11,132 nucleotides of DNA from DATLBY01 sp035526665. GTDB lineage: Bacteria > Acidobacteriota > Terriglobia > Bryobacterales > Bryobacteraceae. The number at the start of each line of letters is the position of its first letter. Within the stretch, counting starts at the first letter, position 1. The position numbers and the translations under genes were made by a program. The stretch lies in the NCBI GenBank assembly GCA_035526665.1, contig DATLBY010000422.1, positions 1 to 11,132 of the forward strand, in the 5' to 3' direction. Positions 1 through 7,869 of the stretch are shown here, piece after piece. The notes beneath the pieces were generated by a model. The model saw only the letters and a program-made list of their open reading frames with translations. It had not been told where the DNA came from and made no database searches.

Positions 1-2
1 AT

Positions 3-56
3 AAGGCCGCCAAAAAAGCAGCGGCGAGGAAAAGCCGTTTTTGGGGCTGCTTATGA
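3..56 (+). CDS. Possible C-terminal tail of an upstream gene (partial)
   Basis: The reading frame starting at base 3 encodes about 17 residues ending in TGA at 54-56. It begins with a Lys/Ala-rich run (KAAKKAAARK) and finishes SRFWGCL. Such tails occur on histone-like and other nucleic-acid-binding bacterial proteins, but too little is present to name a family. The other two forward frames give no recognisable protein end. It would lie upstream of metX on the same strand with a 137-base gap. This could be chance coding in a short edge fragment, so confidence is low. Confidence 0.3.
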   Translation, partial: KAAKKAAARKSRFWGCL

Positions 57-167
57 ATGTGGCAAACGTGGTCAGCTACTGTCCAGGCTGTGTTTCGGCT
101 TCCAGCAACTCGCGGAACGTCTGCTACCTCAGCTTCGTGCCGCGAATGCTGTTCCCTGTAAGCCCTT

Positions 168-176
168 TGCTATGAT
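168..176 (+). promoter_or_regulatory. Candidate extended -10 promoter of metX-metW
   Basis: TGC followed by TATGAT (171-176) is a five-of-six match to the sigma-70 -10 box with the extended TGn element. No convincing -35 is seen near 148-153, as expected when an extended -10 compensates. Initiation about 7 bases downstream would leave a leader of only about 11 bases before the metX ATG at 194. The only Shine-Dalgarno-like bases, AGGA at 177-180, lie 13 bases from the ATG and might not be in the transcript. No SAM or other riboswitch was recognised between 57 and 193. Confidence 0.45.
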
Positions 177-193
177 AGGATTTCCCCTCAGCG

Positions 194-1306
194 ATGATCG
201 TAGAGACAAAATGTGTTCGCTTCGATTCTTTATCTCTCGATTCCGGGGCTGTTATCGCTCCCGTCGATGTAGCCTACGAAACCTACGGTGAGCTGAATGC
301 CTCCCGTTCCAATGCCATCCTGGTACTGCACGCCTTTTCCGGCGACGCGCACGCCGCCGGCCTCTCCCAGGATGGAGGAAAACCCGGCTGGTGGGAAAAC
401 ATGATCGGTCCGGGAAAAGCATTCGACACCCAGAAGTATTTCGTGCTCTGCACGAATGTTCTGGGCGGGTGTAAAGGAACCACCGGGCCGTCTTCCATTA
501 ACCCGGAGACCGGTTGCCCTTACGCTATGTCGTTTCCGTCGATCACGATTTCCGACATCGTGCGGCTGCAGAAAAAATTGGCGGAACACCTTGGCATCGA
601 GCGTTTGCTTGCTGTCGCGGGCGGCTCCATGGGAGGCATGCAAGCGCTTGAGTGGGCGGTTGCCTACCCCGACGCCGTTGCTGCCGTAATGCCGATCGCG
701 ACCACGGCGCGGCATAGCGCGCAACAGATCGCATTCAATGAAGTCGGCCGCCAGGCTATCATGTCCGATCCCGACTGGAACGACGGCAATTATCACGGCA
801 GGAAACCGCCCGCACGCGGTCTGGCGGTGGCGCGCATGGTCGGCCACATCACCTACATGAGCGACGATTCCATGCGGGAGAAGTTCGGCCGCCGCTTCCG
901 GGAGAAGGGCGAGGAGCTTCCCGACTTCTCTAAAGTTTTCGAGGTGGAGAGCTATCTCCGCTACCGAGGCAGCCAGTTCGTGGAACGCTTCGACGCGAAT
1001 TCGTATCTCTACATTACGAAGGCCATGGATTACTTCGATGTGGCAGCCGGACATCCTAGCCTGGCCAGCGCATTTGAACGTACGAAATCCAGATTCCTGG
1101 TGATCAGCTTCTCGTCCGACTGGCTGTATCCCACATATCAATCACTCGAGATCGTCAGTGCTCTGCGCGGCAGAAACCGGGATGTCGCCTTTTGCGAGTT
1201 GCCTTCCAACTATGGCCATGACGCGTTTCTGGTCGACGTGGCCGAACAGGCGGATCTCGTTCGTGGATTTCTCTCCAGCACGTATCGGGAAAGGGTGCGC
1301 GCATGA
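194..1306 (+). CDS. metX: Homoserine O-acyltransferase MetX
   Basis: MetX transfers an acyl group (acetyl or succinyl) from acyl-CoA to L-homoserine, the activating step of methionine synthesis in the cytoplasm. The 370-residue protein has the alpha/beta-hydrolase fold of the family and the usual length. The nucleophile elbow GGSMGG (143-148) gives Ser145. Asp309 in SSDW and His342 in YGHDAFL complete the catalytic triad. The N-terminal VAYETYGELN (26-35) and NVLGGCKGTTGPSS (88-101) are family hallmarks. The ATG is placed correctly relative to these, although its ribosome binding site is weak. The stop overlaps the metW start by four bases (ATGA), indicating translational coupling. Sequence family alone does not settle acetyl versus succinyl specificity, so the product is left as O-acyltransferase, with acetyl most likely. 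Confidence 0.96.
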   Translation: MIVETKCVRFDSLSLDSGAVIAPVDVAYETYGELNASRSNAILVLHAFSGDAHAAGLSQDGGKPGWWENMIGPGKAFDTQKYFVLCTNVLGGCKGTTGPSSINPETGCPYAMSFPSITISDIVRLQKKLAEHLGIERLLAVAGGSMGGMQALEWAVAYPDAVAAVMPIATTARHSAQQIAFNEVGRQAIMSDPDWNDGNYHGRKPPARGLAVARMVGHITYMSDDSMREKFGRRFREKGEELPDFSKVFEVESYLRYRGSQFVERFDANSYLYITKAMDYFDVAAGHPSLASAFERTKSRFLVISFSSDWLYPTYQSLEIVSALRGRNRDVAFCELPSNYGHDAFLVDVAEQADLVRGFLSSTYRERVRA

Positions 1307-1938
1307 GCCTGGCTCCGACTCCGGAGCCACAAGTGGGCCCCTTTGTCCGTGATGTTTTGGGACGCAGCGACTACGCGATCATCAGTCGGATTGTGGAGCC
1401 AAACACGCGCGTGCTCGATGTGGGCTGCGGCGATGGCGAACTCCTGGAGTGGTTGGCGGAGCACAAAGGCGTAGATGCCCGCGGCGTGGAAATCGTGGGC
1501 GCTAAGGTACAAAGAGCTATTGCCCGGGGTGTCTCGGTCTACCAGGGGGATATCGATCAGGGCTTGGCCGATTATCCCGATCAGGCATTTGATTACGTAA
1601 TCCTCAGCCAGACGCTACAGGAAACCCGGCGCCCGCTGAAAGTATTGAAAGAAATGCTGCGTGTCGGACGGCGAGCCATCGTGGCCTTTCCTAATTTCGG
1701 ACACTGGTCCGTGCGGCTGGCGCATCTGTGGAGCGGGCGCGCGCCGAAAACCAGGCTATTCCCGCACGACTGGTACGACTCCCCGAATATTCATTTCCTA
1801 ACGGTGGATGACTTCGAAGCGCTTGCTCACAAAGAGTCGTGGATCATTGAGCGAAGCATCTTCCTGGCCGGTCATCGCAGGGTCACCCTTTCCCCTAATT
1901 TGATGGCTGAAACCGCGGTATTCCTGGTCCACAAGTAA
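1303..1938 (+). CDS. metW: Methionine biosynthesis protein MetW
   Basis: MetW is a small SAM-dependent-methyltransferase-fold protein that accompanies MetX in many bacteria and is reported to be needed for full homoserine acyltransferase function. It is not known to have its own methylation substrate in this pathway. The 211-residue product shows motif I VLDVGCGDGELL (37-48) and the acidic residue of motif II in ARGVEIVG (59-66). It also has the MetW signatures AFPNFGHW (128-135) and WYDSPNIHFLT (157-167). AAGGG at 1291-1295 is a good ribosome binding site seven bases before the ATG, inside the end of metX. The gene is the last of the operon and ends nine bases from the stop of the convergent response regulator, with no clear terminator hairpin between them. 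Confidence 0.95.
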   Translation: MSLAPTPEPQVGPFVRDVLGRSDYAIISRIVEPNTRVLDVGCGDGELLEWLAEHKGVDARGVEIVGAKVQRAIARGVSVYQGDIDQGLADYPDQAFDYVILSQTLQETRRPLKVLKEMLRVGRRAIVAFPNFGHWSVRLAHLWSGRAPKTRLFPHDWYDSPNIHFLTVDDFEALAHKESWIIERSIFLAGHRRVTLSPNLMAETAVFLVHK

Positions 1939-1947
1939 GCAGCTAGC

Positions 1948-2598
1948 CTAAACGACCAGCCCCCGCCGTACGGCGCTCAGCACCAGTTCGGCAATCGAAT
2001 GCACGCCCAGCTTATCCATAATCCGGGTGCGATGGGTCTCTACCGTATGCAGGCTGAGATTCAACCGGGCGGCGATGTCCTTATTGCTGAGACCTTCCGC
2101 CAGCAGCAGATACAGCTGCCGTTCACGATCGGTGAGCAGTTGGTAGCGGTCGTCGATCTTGTCGTCCAGTAAATCACGCTCACGTGCATCCTGAAAGATC
2201 TTTGCAACAGCGGGCCCGAAGTATGCCTGCCCTTCGTGGACGGTTCGAATCGCTTCCACTAAGCCCTCTTCCAGCGTATCTTTAAGAACGTAGCCTCGAG
2301 CCCCTGCTTTCACGGCACGTACCACGTAGCGCTCATCGCTATACATGCTGAGAATCAGAACACCCGTCCTGGGAGAGTGTTTCAGAATTTGGACCGTAGC
2401 CTCGATCCCATTCAACTCCTTCATCGCAATGTCGACGATGGCGACATCGGGCTGGTGGAGTTTAGCTAGCTCAATAGCCTCCAGGCCGGAAGACGCCTGG
2501 GCGACCACCTCCAGGCCCGGCTGGTTCTCGATGATCCGGTGCAACCCCTGACGGAAGAGATTGTGATCGTCCGCCAAAAGTATCCGTATCGAATTCAT
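1948..2598 (-). CDS. NarL/FixJ-family two-component response regulator
   Basis: This is a DNA-binding transcription regulator switched on by phosphorylation. From ATG at 2598 it has 216 residues. The receiver domain covers about 3-120, with the acidic pair Asp10-Asp11, phospho-acceptor Asp56 (VAIVD), Ser84 and Lys106 (YVLKD). A linker is followed by a LuxR-type helix-turn-helix (about 152-214) containing LTDRERQ and LSLHTVETHRTRIMDKL. An upstream in-frame ATG would add 20 residues within the kinase gene. ATG 2598 is preferred because MNSIRILLADDH is the canonical receiver start. This choice also creates an ATGA overlap with the kinase stop at 2595-2597, so kinase and regulator are translationally coupled partners. 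Target genes cannot be read from the sequence. Confidence 0.95.
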   Translation of the reverse strand: MNSIRILLADDHNLFRQGLHRIIENQPGLEVVAQASSGLEAIELAKLHQPDVAIVDIAMKELNGIEATVQILKHSPRTGVLILSMYSDERYVVRAVKAGARGYVLKDTLEEGLVEAIRTVHEGQAYFGPAVAKIFQDARERDLLDDKIDDRYQLLTDRERQLYLLLAEGLSNKDIAARLNLSLHTVETHRTRIMDKLGVHSIAELVLSAVRRGLVV

Positions 2599-3965
2599 GC
2601 CTCTATCTCCGCGGCCTGCGGCGGCATCTCCCGTTGAGAGCTCATTAGTGGTAGCCATAGAAAGATCGTTGTTCCTTTTCCCGGATGTGTGTCCATGTTC
2701 AACGTGCCGTTTAACCCGGCAGCACGTTCGCGCATCCCTAGGATGCCAAAGTGTAATGTTGCCATAGACTGCTTGCGCTGCGGGACTTCGAAGCCGATAC
2801 CGTCGTCTCGCACCTCCACACTCAGAAACTCAGCGGCTTGCACCACCTTCACGGAAACGTGAGTGGCCGCGGCATGTTTTTCGCAGTTATGCAGCGCCTC
2901 CTGGGTCACGCGATAGACGCAGGTTTTCACTGCCTCGGGAAGATCGTCGCGCAGTCCTTCCTCTACAAATGAGCAGGAAATTCGGGTGCGTCTCCGGAAA
3001 TCCTCCGCTTGCCATTGCAGGGCAGGACCGAGCCCGAGATCGTCCAGCAGCGACGGCCGAAGCAGCAGGCTGATATTGCGGACAGCGCGCACTGTCTGCT
3101 TCGCCAGTTCGTGCGCGCGCTCCAGGTTTTCTTCGGCTTCCGGCGACAGTCCCGCCAGCAATGTCTGAGCCTGGGCAATCTCGATTTTCAGGACAGCCAG
3201 GGTCTGGACGATCTCGTCATGCAACTCCCGGGAAAGACGCGTACGCTCTTCCTCCTGAATCGCCATGAGCCGGGCGGATAACCTTTCTAACTCTTCCTTA
3301 GCCTGCAATACCTCTTTAAAACGCTGCGCCGCCTCCTGCTCCAGCGTCTCGGAATGCCGCAGGCTGTACCGGGCTACCGCTAGTCCCATCAACACGCCCA
3401 GCGCGAGCATGATTACCAACCAGCCTGCGGACGCATTCCGCTGAGCCGCGAAGTCCCGTTCAGCTTCCACCAGAGAGGCGTCGTTTGCTTGCTCCATACG
3501 GCGAAGAATCGCGGAAGCTGCCTCCCGCCGCGGCACCACCTCGCCCCGCACAAAGAGTAGCTCCTTGGAGTCCTCAGGCCCTGTTTTTTGCGATAATTCC
3601 AGCATTTTCCAGATCTCGGTGAATTGAGCGCGGAGATCGGTCACTAGTGCCGGCTGCGTATTCAGCTTCGCCAACTGAGTCAAAAGCTCATCGGCGTCTT
3701 TATGCAGCGTCTGTATCTCGGTCGCGAACCTCTCCACCCGGTCGTGAGCATCGTTCAAAAAGAAGTCTCGAACCGAACTGCCGGATAGCCATACGATACG
3801 CCGCAAGGCGGACACGTTTCGCTGCCGCTGTACATAACTATGGTGAATTTCAACCGTGCGCCGTGACAAAGTATCCTGGATTCGCCACGCCATGATCGTG
3901 GAAACGATCAACAGAGCAATCATCGCACCGAAACCCGTGCGAAGCGCCGCTCGCTTGTAAAACAT
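2595..3965 (-). CDS. Membrane sensor histidine kinase, NarX/DegS type (HisKA_3)
   Basis: This is the sensor of the adjacent regulator. The 456-residue protein has a first membrane helix (about 11-27), then a roughly 150-residue helical extracytoplasmic region. That region resembles CHASE3 or four-helix-bundle sensors. A second membrane helix (about 181-199) and a coiled-coil stretch (205-245) follow. The HisKA_3 dimerisation and phosphotransfer domain has RELHDEIVQTL, with His249 as the predicted phosphorylated residue, and the family motif LLRPSLLDDLGLGPAL (301-316). The HATPase domain carries the N-box EALHNCEKHA (356-365), VRDDGIGF (385-392) and GILGMRERAAGL (407-418). The longest frame begins at 4049, but its first 28 residues are hydrophilic and untypical. 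ATG 3965 directly precedes the membrane helix and has AAGAGA upstream. The signal sensed is unknown. Confidence 0.93.
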   Translation of the reverse strand: MFYKRAALRTGFGAMIALLIVSTIMAWRIQDTLSRRTVEIHHSYVQRQRNVSALRRIVWLSGSSVRDFFLNDAHDRVERFATEIQTLHKDADELLTQLAKLNTQPALVTDLRAQFTEIWKMLELSQKTGPEDSKELLFVRGEVVPRREAASAILRRMEQANDASLVEAERDFAAQRNASAGWLVIMLALGVLMGLAVARYSLRHSETLEQEAAQRFKEVLQAKEELERLSARLMAIQEEERTRLSRELHDEIVQTLAVLKIEIAQAQTLLAGLSPEAEENLERAHELAKQTVRAVRNISLLLRPSLLDDLGLGPALQWQAEDFRRRTRISCSFVEEGLRDDLPEAVKTCVYRVTQEALHNCEKHAAATHVSVKVVQAAEFLSVEVRDDGIGFEVPQRKQSMATLHFGILGMRERAAGLNGTLNMDTHPGKGTTIFLWLPLMSSQREMPPQAAEIEA

Positions 3966-4153
3966 ATCTCTTATTGTGATGCACTCGTTGCCGCCGAGGC
4001 AAAGCAGCCATGCCCCATTCACTTTGGGTCGTGACAAGCGAGCCCCCAAAAAACCCTAAGTGGCATATTGTCCAGTGGTGCGTGCCTGTGATAGCATTCA
4101 TCCATCTGTGTTTGGGTCGGGCAGATTTGGGCTGCCTGATCGGGTGAAAAATA
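3966..4153. other. Divergent intergenic region between kinase and GT-C gene
   Basis: These 188 bases must hold the control signals of both divergent genes. No consensus promoter stands out in either direction. A nine-base direct repeat, TTTGGGTCG, occurs at 4023-4031 and 4111-4119. TTTGGG (4023-4028) can also pair with CCCAAA (4045-4050) across a 16-base loop, next to an A-rich run on the plus strand (T-rich on the minus strand). Either could be a regulator site or leader structure, but both are short enough to be chance. GGGTGA at 4142-4147 is a good ribosome binding site for the rightward gene. I see no small gene here. Confidence 0.4.
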
Positions 4154-5422
4154 ATGGGGACACGTACTGTGCCTTTGGGCGGAGTGCTGTGCGGGCTTGC
4201 TGTGCTTGCTTTATTGATGTACCTGCCCGCTCTGTCACTGCCCCTGATTGCGGATGATTACATTCAGATCTCGCTCTCGCGCGAATATGGGCATGTAGGC
4301 GGCTGGGCTAATTTGGCGGCCGATGCCCTATACCGCTGCCGCGCGACCTCGCTGTTGCTGACTCATTGGACGGAGCTGTTATTTGGCTTCTCGCCGCTGG
4401 CATTCAATGCAAGTAGCATCTTCCTTCATGTATTGAATACCTTTCTGGTCTTTTTCCTCGGTGTCTGGCGGCCGATCGGGTGGAAGGTCTCTCTTTTCGC
4501 CGCAGCATTTTTCGCAATTAACGAGCGGCCCCACGAAGCTGTTATGTGGTACGCCGCCTTGCCTGAACTGCTGGTGTTCACTTTCGTGTTGCTCACCTTT
4601 CTGCTTTGGATATTGTGGCTGCAGGGCGGCTCCTGGCTCTATTACGCCGGCTGCCTGCTGTGCTTCCTGCTGGCGCTTGCCTCGAAAGAATCGGCCGTTT
4701 GCTTAGTCGGCTTCCAAATCGTGACAATCCTGGTGCAGCGGGTGCAAGTTACCGCTCGGGTGGCACAAATCATCCCGTTCTTCATTCTTTCAGTAGTCTA
4801 TTTCGCAGCCATATATTCGGCTCGTTCCCAGCATCTGCATTTTAATGACGGCACGTTTTCCTTGGCCGCTCCCTTTGCTCACACCATGCTCATCGCTACG
4901 GGCCGTCTCTTCTGGATTTGGGGCGCTATCGCAGTGATTGCTGTAGTTTGTTTTCGGCTCTGGAAGCTCGCTTTCATAGCCGGCGCCTGGATCGTCATTG
5001 CCCTTTTGCCATATAGTTTTCTCACTTATATGCCGCGGATACCCAGCCGCCACCACTATCTCGCGAGTGTGGGGGTCGCCCTCCTTGTCGCTGCGGCTGC
5101 CGCCGCATGGCAATCCCGGGGAGTGGTGCCCCGCTGGGCGCCGGCACTGGTTGCGGCGCTCATCCTGCTGCATAACTGCTCCTATCTGTGGGTATGGAAG
5201 CAGGACAAGTTTTTGCGGCGGGCCGCACCCACTGAAGACTTGATCCGCTTCGTCGAAAATACCGAAGGGCCTGTGTACGTAAACTGTTTTCCGTACGGGG
5301 AAGAAGTGGCGCGGCTCGCCCTACGAGTTCGCACCCGCGGCAAGGAAAATCAACTGATCTGGCGCACGCAAGCTACAGGCTGCGTCAGCGATTCGGCGTT
5401 TAGCAGTTCAGTCCTGGAATAA
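4154..5422 (+). CDS. Polytopic membrane protein, putative GT-C glycosyltransferase (TMTC/PMT-like)
   Basis: The 422-residue protein is mostly hydrophobic, with about ten membrane helices and a short soluble C-terminal part (about 350-422). Features match lipid-linked-sugar GT-C enzymes. An acidic pair (Asp34-Asp35, in IADDYIQIS) sits just after the first helix, where the catalytic acid lies in PMT, ArnT and TMTC proteins. A SKES segment lies at 177-180. PSRHHYLASVG (297-307) resembles the ERYLYLPSVG motif of TMTC proteins. A glycosyl transfer role, using a polyprenyl-phosphate sugar donor at the extracytoplasmic face, is inferred. The C-terminal TPR array common in TMTC proteins is absent. 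GGGTGA six bases before the ATG supports the start. It stands alone on its strand and converges on the TonB-dependent receptor 12 bases away. Substrate is unknown. Confidence 0.72.
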   Translation: MGTRTVPLGGVLCGLAVLALLMYLPALSLPLIADDYIQISLSREYGHVGGWANLAADALYRCRATSLLLTHWTELLFGFSPLAFNASSIFLHVLNTFLVFFLGVWRPIGWKVSLFAAAFFAINERPHEAVMWYAALPELLVFTFVLLTFLLWILWLQGGSWLYYAGCLLCFLLALASKESAVCLVGFQIVTILVQRVQVTARVAQIIPFFILSVVYFAAIYSARSQHLHFNDGTFSLAAPFAHTMLIATGRLFWIWGAIAVIAVVCFRLWKLAFIAGAWIVIALLPYSFLTYMPRIPSRHHYLASVGVALLVAAAAAAWQSRGVVPRWAPALVAALILLHNCSYLWVWKQDKFLRRAAPTEDLIRFVENTEGPVYVNCFPYGEEVARLALRVRTRGKENQLIWRTQATGCVSDSAFSSSVLE

Positions 5423-5434
5423 AACCTAGTTTTC

Positions 5435-7759
5435 TCACCAGGCTGCCTGTATCCGTAGATAATAGCTTCGCGGAGCGCTCAGGGCAGTCCCGGAAAATAG
5501 CCCTGCAAAATTAATTACGTTTAGCCGGTCCGTCACGTTTACCGCGTCGGCCTGAAGCTGTACAGACCGGCTTTCCCGTTTCCATAGTTCAATTCCAAGC
5601 GAGCTATCCAGCGAGAACGATGGGCGTACCCTTCCCCGCTCCAGATTTACCCGGTCCAGCACACGGGCGCCAAACTCCTGTGCCAGCGTACTCCTGTTTA
5701 GACCCTCAACCTCCACGGGCAAGCCGCTGCCATAGGAGCCGGAAACCGCAATCCATGCGCGTGAACGCAGTTGCGAACGGACTCGCATTCGTACGGTATT
5801 TCGCTGATCCTGCGTGATAGCGAAGGAGTCGTTCGATTTCAGCAGTTGCTCGGCCTCATCACCGAGAAACAGTCCGCCGGCGATTGGCAGCTGCGCCTTC
5901 CCGATCAGGTTCGAATAGCTCAAATAGCCGGAAAACGGGCCCCAGCGCGGCACTTCCAATTTGTTCTCAAAACCCTGAATATGAGCGCTCTGAAACTCAA
6001 CCGGAAAGCTCACACCCGTATTCAGCAGCAGGCTATCATCGGCGAAGTTCCTGAAGTCTCGGCGAAAATAGTTGGCTGTCCAGCGCAGCTTGCTCAAAAC
6101 TCCTTTAGTGAACCCGGCTTCATAGAAATTTCCGCGGGAGGGCCGGACCGGCAAAAAAAGAGAATTTTCGTTCAGGCTCCTCGCCGCTTCCGAGCTGGAC
6201 AAAAGTAGGTTCTCGATCGCCGGCGTCTCGAAGGCCCGATCGTAGGAGGCGTGCAGCACAAGAGACGCCCGCGGGATACTCCATGCCACCGCCATTCGGG
6301 GACTCCATGCCTGTTCATTCAACAACAGGCTGTAATGATCCCACCGGATACCGCCGCTAAAAGTAATTGGCCCGGCCCGAACCAGGTCCTGTACAAACAA
6401 CGATTGCTCTCTGCCATTGCGGCGGTCGGCGAACCGAAACGTGGCTGGAGTGTCGCGGTCGAAAATGCGCCGTCCGTTGACCCGGTACGCCACAATGTCA
6501 TACCCGAAATGTTCATTGAAGGAGCTGAAAATTCCTTCGGCCCCCGCTTTAAATTCATGCCTGCCGCGGTGACCCGCGATGCTTCCGTTTAAATACACCT
6601 CTCGGAACCCGCGCTGCTGCATCACGGAGATCGGTGTGGATAAAGCGTTAGACCAAAGGTCCGCCGAAAGATCCCGCAGCATGCCCCCCACATTCGCAAG
6701 CAGGTTGCTTGGCAAAATCCTCTGATAGGAAAACTGCCCCATCGTTTCCATGTTCCGGCGATCCTGACGCTGGCCTGCCGATTGTTGCATGCGCTCATTT
6801 GGCACCAGGAAGCCGGTGCGCATGTGCCGGACCTGAAGCTTGAGCCGGTCTGAATCGGAAATGTCCCGCTCAAAACGGGCCCCGGCGCCGGAAGTCTTCC
6901 CCTTATTGGTGAAGTTGTCTTCTACGGGAGGGTCTAGAAAGCGGTCCGTGCGTTCGCTTTCCGCGGTAAATCCCAAAGTGTTGCGGCGCCAGCCATATTG
7001 ACCCAACAAATATCCGGTTGCCGTTGCGAATGTGCCTCCACTCGCCACCGCCCGTCCGTGAAAGCCTGGCCTCGTATCTCTCTGTGTGCTCAGCTCCACC
7101 ACTCCGCCCAGCTTTCGGCCGTACTCTGGCGCATATCCGGACGTCATGATCTTCATCTGTTGCACATCGTCGGCATCGAATTCGGGAGCGAAGGCGGGCG
7201 ACCGGTTATCCGTCACCGGAATACCATCCACAACGTACTGGACGTTGTATTCCGATCCGCGCGGGTGCAGAACACCATTTGCTTCCAGCAGAAATCCCGG
7301 CTGCGAATCCACCAGTTCCGCCACGGATCGTCCGGGTAGCGCGCTCTTTCGCTCCTGCACTGTGCCGCTTCCGATGTAATACGAAGTCCCGGTACGGAAG
7401 GGGTCGATCAAGGTATCCGATTCAGTGACGAGAATTTCGGTATTCAGCCCGGCTACATCCATCGCCACTTTGACCGGCTGTGGCAACTCAGAGCGAACTT
7501 CCACCAGCTTTATTGAGGGAGTAAATTCCGGCTTTTCCACCTGCAGCCGGTAAATCCCAAATGGCAGATTTTGGGCGGTGTAGCGGCCATCGGGATCGGT
7601 TGTAAATGCCTGTCGCAGCTGCGTGGACTGGTTTACCAGATTTCCGCTGGCGGCCATACTTGCGCCCGCCGAGTCGGTTACAGACAGTCGGATTTCTCCG
7701 GTTCCCCGCTGCCCGACAAGGCTACCGGCGCACAAGGCGAAAGCCAGGACAAACTTCAT
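5435..7759 (-). CDS. TonB-dependent receptor with carboxypeptidase-regulatory-like N-terminal domain
   Basis: This is an outer-membrane beta-barrel receptor for energised uptake of a large or scarce ligand. From ATG 7759 the protein has 774 residues. A signal peptide (1 to about 17, hydrophobic MKFVLAFALCAGSLVG) is followed by a beta-sandwich carboxypeptidase-regulatory-like domain (about 20-100) with TTDPDGRYTAQNLPFGIYRL. The plug domain (about 105-225) includes QYVVDGIPVTDNRSP and DDVQQMKIMTSGYAPEYGRKLGGVV-type residues. The rest is barrel strands ending in an aromatic residue (YYLRIQAAW), as outer-membrane insertion requires. A longer frame exists from TTG 7870, but it would put 37 charged residues before the signal peptide and overlap the infA ATG, so it was rejected. 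This architecture is abundant in Acidobacteriota. No SusD-like partner or metabolic neighbour hints at the ligand. Confidence 0.93.
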   Translation of the reverse strand: MKFVLAFALCAGSLVGQRGTGEIRLSVTDSAGASMAASGNLVNQSTQLRQAFTTDPDGRYTAQNLPFGIYRLQVEKPEFTPSIKLVEVRSELPQPVKVAMDVAGLNTEILVTESDTLIDPFRTGTSYYIGSGTVQERKSALPGRSVAELVDSQPGFLLEANGVLHPRGSEYNVQYVVDGIPVTDNRSPAFAPEFDADDVQQMKIMTSGYAPEYGRKLGGVVELSTQRDTRPGFHGRAVASGGTFATATGYLLGQYGWRRNTLGFTAESERTDRFLDPPVEDNFTNKGKTSGAGARFERDISDSDRLKLQVRHMRTGFLVPNERMQQSAGQRQDRRNMETMGQFSYQRILPSNLLANVGGMLRDLSADLWSNALSTPISVMQQRGFREVYLNGSIAGHRGRHEFKAGAEGIFSSFNEHFGYDIVAYRVNGRRIFDRDTPATFRFADRRNGREQSLFVQDLVRAGPITFSGGIRWDHYSLLLNEQAWSPRMAVAWSIPRASLVLHASYDRAFETPAIENLLLSSSEAARSLNENSLFLPVRPSRGNFYEAGFTKGVLSKLRWTANYFRRDFRNFADDSLLLNTGVSFPVEFQSAHIQGFENKLEVPRWGPFSGYLSYSNLIGKAQLPIAGGLFLGDEAEQLLKSNDSFAITQDQRNTVRMRVRSQLRSRAWIAVSGSYGSGLPVEVEGLNRSTLAQEFGARVLDRVNLERGRVRPSFSLDSSLGIELWKRESRSVQLQADAVNVTDRLNVINFAGLFSGTALSAPRSYYLRIQAAW

Positions 7760-7773
7760 CGCTCTACCATCAT

Positions 7774-7788
7774 CCCGCAAGTAGCGGG
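7774..7788 (-). promoter_or_regulatory. Perfect hairpin in the leader of the TonB-dependent receptor gene
   Basis: CCCGC and GCGGG form a perfect five-base stem around a five-base loop. The structure ends 14 bases upstream of the receptor ATG (7759), in the region where a ribosome would bind. It lacks a T-run, so it is not an intrinsic terminator. It also lies a few bases beyond the infA -35 region, so it could equally be an operator dyad serving both genes. Function is inferred only. Confidence 0.4.
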
Positions 7789-7794
7789 CGGAAC

Positions 7795-7824
7795 GTGAAA
7801 CTGCCGCTAAGGCTCGGGTATAAT
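7795..7824 (+). promoter_or_regulatory. Sigma-70-like promoter of infA
   Basis: TATAAT at 7819-7824 is a perfect -10 hexamer. GTGAAA at 7795-7800 is a four-of-six -35 match with an 18-base spacer. Predicted initiation near 7831 gives a leader of about 39 bases before the infA ATG. The promoter sits in the 110-base gap shared with the divergent receptor gene. The reverse strand reads TATACC at the same place, so overlapping divergent promoters are possible. Confidence 0.65.
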
Positions 7825-7869
7825 TGAGATTGCGTGGTGTGTGGATCATCCTGATCGATAAAGAGGACA

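Noticed and set aside
22..42. Possible intrinsic terminator (CGGC, eight-base loop, GCCG, then T-run)
   Set aside because: The stem is only four bases, and the hairpin lies inside the possible coding tail ending at 56, so it is too weak to call.
57..193. Search for a SAM-type riboswitch upstream of metX
   Set aside because: No conserved SAM-I, SAM-II or SAH core was recognised, and the likely transcription start is downstream of most of this region.
230..1141. 303-codon open frame antisense to metX
   Set aside because: It lies wholly opposite a clear metX with intact catalytic triad, its translation has no family-like motifs, and long antisense frames are common in GC-rich genes.
5421..5433. 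AAAAC-CTA-GTTTT palindrome between the convergent GT-C and receptor genes
   Set aside because: The stem is short and A/T-rich with a three-base loop; it is unlikely to be a stable bidirectional terminator.
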